From Pseudogemmobacter lacusdianii (GTDB taxonomy: Bacteria > Pseudomonadota > Alphaproteobacteria > Rhodobacterales > Rhodobacteraceae): DNA of 64,000 nt. The stretch is taken from contig NZ_JAVDBT010000009.1 in assembly GCF_030848395.1 (NCBI RefSeq), forward strand, positions 1 to 64,000, given 5' to 3'. The position numbers and the translations under genes are program-made. Below, piece by piece: positions 46,901 through 53,600 of this stretch (positions are counted from its first letter, which is position 1; every line of letters begins with the position of its first letter). The notes below the pieces were generated by a model, which was given only the letters and a program-made list of their open reading frames with translations, made no database searches and had not been told where the DNA came from.

Positions 46901-49900
46901 GCGAGGCCCCCGGCGCGAGCGTGTCGATCTGGTTGCTCCAACCGATCAAAGCATCGCTGACCGTCAGCGCGGTAAGCGTGACATTGCCGGTGTTGCGCAC
47001 GACGATGGTGTAATGCGCCACATCCCCCGCTTTCAGCGCATAGCCAGAAGCGCTGCCCGCAAGGCTTGCCCCGTTCCGCTCAACCTTTTGCAAGGTCTTC
47101 TCGATCTCGACTGAGGGTTCGCGGTTCAAAGGCTCGGTCGTGGGGCCGAAGGTTTCGGGCGAGGGTTGCGAGGGCAGTTCCGGCAAGGGGCCCGAGGGCG
47201 TGTTCGCCGTCACGAAGGCTTGGTTGGGCAAAAGCGACAGCGTGTTGATGTCGTCTTGCGTCACCACATAATCCCGCTCGATGCTGATGGTCTGCGGGAC
47301 CACTTTGCCATCCGCGCCGTAGCGCGGCGTCAGCGTGAGGTTGCTGACGATCGGATCAGCGCTGATCAGCGGATCGCTGAGCGAGACATTCGTCAAGGTG
47401 ACGTTGCCGCTGAACCGCAGATCGAACTGATAGGTGATGCGATCGCCGACTTCGGTCGGGCGTTCGGTCGAAAGACCGGCTTTCACCGATTTGATCAGCC
47501 GCAAGCCCGCATCCTGCGGCTCAAGATCCGTGCTGACTTGCGCGGTCTTGGGCCCAACCGGCGTGCCTTGCGGCGTCACGGCCTGCCCCGAGGCGGTGTT
47601 CGTCAGCTCACCGCGGTTGAGATCGGCTTGGGTGACAAGATAGCTGCCGGTGCAGATCAGCGCCGCTTGCGGCGCAAGCGTGGCGGCGGTGCTCGAGACT
47701 TGGCTTTGCGGCGCAGGCACCACCTCACACAGCAGAGCCGAGAGCATCGGATCGCTGATCGTTGCATTGTTCAGCGAGACATTGCCGGTGTTGGTGAGCG
47801 TGATCGTATAGAGCAGCTCATTGCCCACCCCGATGTCTTGGGCTGCAACCAGCCCAGCATCGGTCTTCAGCTCGACAGATTTTGCCAAGGTGAAGGCGGG
47901 GGTCTGCACAGCCTCGGCCCGAGCGGTTGCATAGGGGCTATCCACCGTGGTGGTGGCGTAGCTGCCCTGCGCATAGGCCGGGGTCTCGACATAGCCGCGA
48001 TCGATATCGGCTTGGGTCACGGTGCTGGTGTAAAGGCAAACCATCGTCGCAACGGTTGCATCCACGCCGGGCTCGGCATCCAGATCCACCGAAGCTTGCG
48101 GGGACAAGACCGGGGCCTCGACCTCGCAGGTCAGCGCACCTGCCGTGATTTGATTGAGCGGATCGGCTTCGATCAGCGCATCATAAATCGTGACCGAGTT
48201 GCTCAGATCGCGCCAGCCGCTGTTGGTGATGCGGTATTCCCACACCAGCGTATCGCCGACTTCCGCATAGCCATCGCCTTCCACCAGCGTTTTGACGAGC
48301 GAAAGCTCGGCCGGCAGATCACCCGGCACCGTGGTCGAGGAAGGCGTGGTCACGACCGAGCCAATCGCGGCGGTCGCGGTGTTGGTCAACCGCGCGCCAC
48401 TTTCTTCGCCCGTCGTATCCTCTGGGGTCAGAAGATAGGGGATTTCGCAGACCACGGCCCGGCCCGGAGCCAGCGCGATGCTTTCCGAGGAGGAGAAGCT
48501 GCGCTCGATCAGTTCTGCCGGGATGTCCCCATGCCGCTCGGTCGGGAGCGAAGCGCCGGAATTGAGCGCATGGCATTGGAAGGCCGAAGTGACGGCGCCA
48601 TCTGGGGCAGTGCTGAGCTTGCGGTCATAGATCGTGACCGGGCCTTCCAGCGTGGTGTTGCCGGTGTTTTCCACCCAGAAGCGGTAAAGCACTTCGGTTC
48701 CAGCCGTGAAGACGGTCGGCGCACGCTCGGGGGTGAGGTCGTCCTCATCGCGCGGGCTATAGCCAAGATCCCAGTTCGAGAATTTGGTCAGCGCCAAGCC
48801 GGGGCGTTGCACTGCCGGCACCGACGCCGCCGCATTGCTTTGCGCGGTCAGCGGCGTGTCAGAGCCCGCCGGCGTCAGCGTGACCGAAGCGGTCGCGGTG
48901 TTGAAGACGCCGCCTGCGTTCACGTCATCTTGCGTCGTGGTGTAGCTCACATCGCAGATCATGCTTTCACCCGGCGCAAGATTGCGCGCGGTGCCAGTGT
49001 CGTTGCGGCACAGCATTTGCGGCTGCGGCGCATCATCTGGGCGCGGCTGGTTGTCCGAGGTGACAAGCACATCGGCCAGCGTAAAGCCGTTGCGATAGGT
49101 CACGTTGCCCGTGTTGGTGACGGTGAGCTGGAAGCTGAGCGCCGCGCCCGGACCCGAGAAGGACAAGGGGGCCTTGGCCTCTTTCACCAGCGAGATCGCC
49201 AGTTTCGGCGCGATGGGCGCGGTGACGGTCGAAGCTTCGCTCGTGAGCGGGGTGCTGGTGGTCACATCGCGGCCCGAGACGGTCGCGGTATTGGCCAAAA
49301 CGCCCGAGTCGATATCGGCTTGCGTGACCTTATAGACGGCGGGCGCCGAGGTCGTGCTTTCGCCGGGGTTCAGCTGGCGGACCTCAAAGAGCGGCGCGAC
49401 GGCCAGTTTGGGGTCGTTGATCTGCAAGCTGTCGACCGGAACGTTGCCGGTGTTGGTGACGGTGAAGGTATAGCTCACTTCGAACCCGGCCTTGATATCG
49501 TCCAAGGACGGCGCGGGATCGGTGGCGAAGGCTTTGAGCAACGACAGACTTGGCGCGCGCGGCAGCGCGGTCGTGGTCGGGTCGTTGGTCTGATCGGTGC
49601 TGCCCGAGACATCGGTGGTCACAGCGCCTTGCGGCGTCTTGCCCTGCCCTGTCGCCGAGTTGACGACGCGTCCGGCGTTGATGTCGGCTTGAGTGACCGT
49701 ATAGCCAAGGCGCGACGCAAGCTCTGGCCGATCCGCCGGGATATCGATGCTTTCGCCCGGCAAAAGGCTGACACCTTCAAGCACGATCGGTCCTCCCGCC
49801 AAAAGCGGGTCGGTGATCTCAAGCTGGTTGAGCGTGACATTGCCAGCGTTGGTCAGGGTGAAGCTGTAGCTGATCACCTCGCCCAATGCGGCTGCCTCGC

Positions 49901-50666
49901 CCTCCATCTGCGGGTCGCGGCTGGCCGATTTGACCAAGGTCAGTTTCGGCAACTGCGGGATTTGGGTCACCGTGGGTGTGTCATTGCCCGTGGTCGTGCC
50001 CGAGGTATCGGTCACAGGCGTGCCACCGGGGGTTTGGCCGCTCACCGAGGCTTGGTTGCGCACGCTACCTGCATCGATATTGGCTTGGCTGAGCGGATAG
50101 TCGCGGCTGATCGTGGCGGTTTGGCCCGGAGCCAGCCCGGCAAGCTCTCCCTCGGCCGGTTCGGCCAGCGGGACGATGATCGCCGTATCGCTGAGCATCG
50201 CATCAAGGATCGCGACCGAGGTCAGCGTCTGCGTGCCGGTGTTGGTGACGGTGAACGTATAGGTCAGCCCGTTCTCGCCGCTGAGTGCGGCCTCTTTGAC
50301 CAGCGCAATGCCAGCGCGGCCCGAGATGGTTTCGGTGACCGCATCTTTGGCCGTAACTGGGTCTTGGCCGTTGGCGGGCGTGGCGGCGGCAGTGGCCTCA
50401 TTGGTCACAAAGCCTGCATCCGCATTGGCCTGCGTTACGACATAGACAAGCTGCGGGTAGCTGCTGGCGCGCAGCACTTGGGTTGCACCCGGTGCAAGTG
50501 TTGGGATGGTGACAAGGCGACCGCCGAGCAGCGGATCGTCCACCGTGATGCTGTTCAGCGTCACGCCGCCAAGGTTCTTCACCGTCAGGCGATATTCGAT
50601 CTCATCGCCCTTGTCGGTGACGCCATTGCCGTTGCGATCGCGCACCGCGACGGCCTCTTTCACCAA
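43902..50666 (-). CDS. Giant DUF11/CshA-repeat protein, C-terminal part (frameshifted continuation)
   Basis: An open frame of 2,254 codons without signal peptide or ribosome site; it opens in mid-domain at SLVKEAVAVRDRNGNGVTDKGDEIEYRLTVKN. About 12 DUF11-like repeats with the NTGNVTL core run to about residue 1430. Three CshA-type fibril repeats follow, each with (A/E)DD at the start, a GxGxW(T/R)V block and FTP..YTVKDNDGN at the end, from about 1440, 1564 and 1684. Then come a DUF11-like segment, an SdrD-B-like module (GTVFDDYNLDGYQNPGEPGIAG, about 2058) and a basic C-terminal domain (MRIVYLQTGERERVVKSR). It is the same protein as the next frame upstream. Confidence 0.85.
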   Translation of the reverse strand: MVKEAVAVRDRNGNGVTDKGDEIEYRLTVKNLGGVTLNSITVDDPLLGGRLVTIPTLAPGATQVLRASSYPQLVYVVTQANADAGFVTNEATAAATPANGQDPVTAKDAVTETISGRAGIALVKEAALSGENGLTYTFTVTNTGTQTLTSVAILDAMLSDTAIIVPLAEPAEGELAGLAPGQTATISRDYPLSQANIDAGSVRNQASVSGQTPGGTPVTDTSGTTTGNDTPTVTQIPQLPKLTLVKSASRDPQMEGEAAALGEVISYSFTLTNAGNVTLNQLEITDPLLAGGPIVLEGVSLLPGESIDIPADRPELASRLGYTVTQADINAGRVVNSATGQGKTPQGAVTTDVSGSTDQTNDPTTTALPRAPSLSLLKAFATDPAPSLDDIKAGFEVSYTFTVTNTGNVPVDSLQINDPKLAVAPLFEVRQLNPGESTTSAPAVYKVTQADIDSGVLANTATVSGRDVTTSTPLTSEASTVTAPIAPKLAISLVKEAKAPLSFSGPGAALSFQLTVTNTGNVTYRNGFTLADVLVTSDNQPRPDDAPQPQMLCRNDTGTARNLAPGESMICDVSYTTTQDDVNAGGVFNTATASVTLTPAGSDTPLTAQSNAAASVPAVQRPGLALTKFSNWDLGYSPRDEDDLTPERAPTVFTAGTEVLYRFWVENTGNTTLEGPVTIYDRKLSTAPDGAVTSAFQCHALNSGASLPTERHGDIPAELIERSFSSSESIALAPGRAVVCEIPYLLTPEDTTGEESGARLTNTATAAIGSVVTTPSSTTVPGDLPAELSLVKTLVEGDGYAEVGDTLVWEYRITNSGWRDLSNSVTIYDALIEADPLNQITAGALTCEVEAPVLSPQASVDLDAEPGVDATVATMVCLYTSTVTQADIDRGYVETPAYAQGSYATTTVDSPYATARAEAVQTPAFTLAKSVELKTDAGLVAAQDIGVGNELLYTITLTNTGNVSLNNATISDPMLSALLCEVVPAPQSQVSSTAATLAPQAALICTGSYLVTQADLNRGELTNTASGQAVTPQGTPVGPKTAQVSTDLEPQDAGLRLIKSVKAGLSTERPTEVGDRITYQFDLRFSGNVTLTNVSLSDPLISADPIVSNLTLTPRYGADGKVVPQTISIERDYVVTQDDINTLSLLPNQAFVTANTPSGPLPELPSQPSPETFGPTTEPLNREPSVEIEKTLQKVERNGASLAGSASGYALKAGDVAHYTIVVRNTGNVTLTALTVSDALIGWSNQIDTLAPGASQVFQPVKGQSDADNVVQAPLTLTLTQSQIDAGRVLNTALVTGNAASGQRVNDADDEELKITLTPGLTLLKTALVVDVNANQFMDAGDHIEYSFVVENTGNVTLSDLRLTDPMLGASNIGHIATLAPGAQQSIGPVSFAPTADMLAEGRVENTATVKGRVPGGGEISTTSSADGTPGTPTVSDLNRRPVAEDDLLEDLTTGTPVSIYVARNDSDPDKDDLRKLDPASVKLLDDNGQETDRLVVPGEGVWTVEVNDATGETYIEFTPEDGFTADPKVVEYVIKDGPADAPEDQKAVSEPGTITLKFTPVPPVAQDDSVTGQKTGEKVSVPVLNPPGDPALKDYDPDGSLDPESVKIIGAPGNGKELVIPGQGTWRVEIEGDETYISFDPLRDSSDRLLFTGSPEPIRYTVEDNDGNVSNAAKVTIGYTPVPPVAQDDLGLKAEVTRPITVDVLGGTKVEGSADPVGKDGDADGWLDPTSVQIVGGDNFGRVKVVAGEGRWTVDPETGAITFTPNPGYYGSPTPIQYTVKDNDGNISNEATVSLDYSAPPSILLKTEITRIDDRDGDGLTGEGDEIHYRFTVTNDGPVPVENVTLPLLTSPVNGAMLPGMVCAPLTLMPGESAVISCTGTSHIVTKADVEAGEVQLNAQASAEAIFGPETAQSNESTTVTSLSAAEGIFVEKTAGLGTVRSGQLVPYSIRVQNASNQLTVRVDVRDRLPDGLIYRKGTGRVGSLMQEPERKGQTLWFRDIELAPGASTIIELQVLVSGAVQPGPQVNRAQSFNPVTGRPNSREATATIMVDADPVFDCGTVIGTVFDDYNLDGYQNPGEPGIAGARLVTVRGTIITTDRHGRYHVPCADLPRDIGTNYVLKLDDRSLPTGYRITTENPGDVRLTAGKMVELNFGASMARLVRLDIDARAFALEDGEETLNDALRDSLKDVARQIRNTPSVMRIVYLQTGERERVVKSRLKLIERELKQIWRGSGRYGLLLETMIQKPDEKKN

Positions 50667-50684
50667 GCTGTTGCGGGCTTGGGG
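50660..50684 (-). other. Frameshift site joining the two halves of the giant gene
   Basis: On the minus strand the upstream frame reads ...TFDPKPATAW and stops at 50660; the downstream frame reads ...RNSLVKEAVAV. One extra C in the CCC (50675-50677) or CCCC (50681-50684) run would give DPKPRNSLVKEA or DPQARNSLVKEA, a normal repeat boundary like LPRAPSLSLLK elsewhere in the protein. Confidence 0.85.
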
Positions 50685-53600
50685 TCAAAGGTGGCGCGGG
50701 TGGGATCGTCATCATCGGGGCTGTTGCCCGAGGTGTCGCGGACCGGCGTGTTGTTGGGATCAACGGCCGTGGCGGTGGCCGAGTTGTCAAAGACTTGCAG
50801 CCCTTCGCTGTCTGCAGGGATCTGCGCATCGATATGGGCTTGGGTCAAAGGCATCAGACGGCTGAAGCTTTGGCTTTGGCCCGGTGCCAACGTCAGGTTC
50901 TGCGCCACGATACTGGGCGAGAGCTTGACGTCGCTGACCGTGACCTGGCCCAGCGTCACGTTGCCGGTGTTCTCGACCGTGAAGCCAAAGAGGATCTGGT
51001 CGCCCACATCGGCAAAGCCGTTGGAATTGCTGTCGATATAGCGCGAGGTTTTCACCAAGGTCAGCGCCGGGGCGGGTGCTTCCGGTTTGTAAGTCTCGGT
51101 CGCGGTGCCATGCACTGCGCTGCCGCTTGGCGTGGTCGCGCTGGTGTTGGCGGTGTTCGACACCAAGCTTTGGTCGACATGCGATTGCAAAATCACTTCC
51201 GAGCCGATGCAGACAAGGCTGGCCTTCGGCGCAAGCTCGGTCGTGTTGGCAGGCTCACAGGTCAAATCAGCAAGCTGCGGATCGGTGACACGCAGATTGC
51301 GCAAGGTCACATTGCCGGAATTGGTGGCAACGATCTTCCAGCTGAGCCGCTCGCCCACGCCTTTGGCGACGGACGTGTCTTCGCCCTCTTCGACAAAGAC
51401 CTCTTTGGTCAGGCTGATCGCGCCGCGCTGGACCGCTTCGGCCTCATCTTGGGCCGAGGGCGATTCCACGAAGATCGGATCGCTGCCGCGCGGGGCGAAG
51501 ATCGAGCTGGCATAGGCCGTGTTAAGCACTTTGCCGGCGTCAAGATCTGCTTGGGTGACCTCATAGACCGCCTCACAGACGGCGCGGCCTTTCAGCGGCA
51601 CCAAGGAGAACGGGTCAAGCGAAACCGTGCCGTTGCGGCTGTCATGGCAGACCAGATCGCCACCCAAGAGCGGGTCATGGATGATGACATCCGAAGCAAA
51701 GCTGACGTTGCCGGTGTTGGTGACGGTGAATTTCCAGACCAAGCGATCGCCGACTTCGTCAAAACCATCGCCCTCGATCAGCTCTTTGATAAGGCTGAGC
51801 GCTGGTTTTGCATTCGGCGGCACCACATAGGAAGACGGGATGGAGGTCGCCGTCTCGCCCGTTTCGGGGTTCTCGAAATGGGCGGTGGCGTTGTTGGTGA
51901 CGCTGCCGACGGCCACGTCGCCAACGTTCAACAGATAAAGTCCCTCACAGACAAGAGTTGCACCCGGGGCAAGGCCCTCGGCCGGCAAGGCCGGGCAGCT
52001 GACGGTCGGGATCAAATTGTCGCGGATCGACATCACACCGTTCAGCGTGACGTTGCCGGTGTTGGTAACCGTGAAGGTATAGGGCACTTCGGTGCCCGGC
52101 GCGAAGTAAGAGGTCTCGGTCCAAACGGCGGCCTTTTCCAGCGCCAAGGCGGGGCGCCGGATCACCGGCACGCTGGCTTCGCCCGGCTCAGACGTGACGG
52201 TGGTGCCGGTCGGGGCGCCGCCGATGGGGGCGGTCGTGCCTTTAGCGGTGGCGATGTTCACCATCGCCTCGGCGTTGAGATCGGCCTGCGTCGCCGCTTG
52301 AGTGGCAAGGCAGTTGACCGAGGCACCGGGGGCCAAACGGCCCAGCGGCAGCGCCGGGCAGCTGACCGAAGTGGCGGTCGGATCGTCGATGGTGATCGCA
52401 CCCACAAAGCTGGTGTTGCCACTGTTGGTGACTTTGAGATCAAAGGTCACCACCTCGCCCAGCTCTTGCACCGTCAGCGGCGAAACTGCGGTTTTCTCCA
52501 GCGTCAGTTTGGGCCGTTGGGGCACCGAGACGGTGGTGCTGCCTTCGGCCGGGGGTACAGCACTGCCGCCGGGGCGGGTGCCGCTGACGCGGGCGGTGTT
52601 GAGGATCTGACCTGCATCGATCTGCGCCTGCGTCAGGACGGTTTCGGCCGTCACATTAACGCTTTCGCCCGGTTGCAAAGTCGCGATGACGCCGACGAGT
52701 TGCGGCACAAACATCGGGTCTTCCACCCGCAGACCGGTCAGGGTGAGGTTGCCGATATTGGTGACCTTCAGGGTGAAGACGACCGGATCGCCGGCTTTGG
52801 TCTCATGCGCGGGGTTTGCCACCACGCGCGGCAGGGTGCCGGTTTTCACCAGCTCATATTTCGCGATCTGCGGCAGCTCTGAGATGGTGGGCAGGTTGTC
52901 GTTATTGGTCAGACCGGAGATGTCGGTGACCACAATGCCGCTGGGAGACTGGCCCGTTGCGGTGGCGGTATTGCTGACCGTGCCCCCGTTGAAATCGGCC
53001 TGCGTCAGCAGATAGCGCACCAAGGCGCTTTCGCTTTCATTGCGCGGCAAGGTCACGCTTTCGCCGGGTGCCAGCGTCAGACCACCGCCCTGCTCAGGCC
53101 GTTCAGGATCGGCCAGAACTTGGATCGGAGCGCTGCCCAGTTTGGCATCGCTGATCGCAAGGTTCGTCAGCGTCTGATTGCCGGTGTTGGTCAGAGTGAA
53201 GCGATATTCCAGCACATCCCCGGCTGCGGGCAGCTCCAAAGGCTCGGCCAGATCGAGCAAGGTTGCGGATTTGACCAAGCGCAAAGAGGGACGCGGCGGC
53301 AATGGCGTGACAGTGGGGGTGTCATTGTCCATCGCGGTGCCAGAAAGATCTGTCACAACTGGGCCCGGATCTTGCGGATCGTAGCTGCGCGAGAAGGCTT
53401 CAACCCGCGCTTGGTTGCGGACCGAGGTCGCGTCGAAATCTTCCACCGTCAGCGGATAGCCGAATTCTTCGGGATCAAGATCGACGGTGACGTTCTGGCC
53501 GACGGCCAGCTCGGCAAGGGTCCAAACCGGCGTATCACCGCCCAAGGGAGCGTCGAAGATCTGCAGATTCACCAGCTTGCTGTTGCCGGTGTTGCTCACC

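Noticed and set aside
41484-47114. Plus-strand open frame of 1,876 codons across the giant gene and barrel gene
   Set aside because: It is antisense to genes with clear domains. Its long runs of Asp, His, Arg and Gly are what reversed high-GC coding sequence gives. No domain or ribosome site.
50660-50690. Programmed -1 frameshifting as the normal way to make the full giant protein
   Set aside because: No classical X-XXY-YYZ heptamer is in the right frame; a simple missing C explains the data better, though it is not excluded.
47166-51041. Plus-strand open frame of 1,291 codons, with further ones at 50795-52882 and 53120-55096
   Set aside because: Same antisense effect of high third-position GC opposite the repeat protein. 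The repeated composition mirrors the repeats on the other strand.
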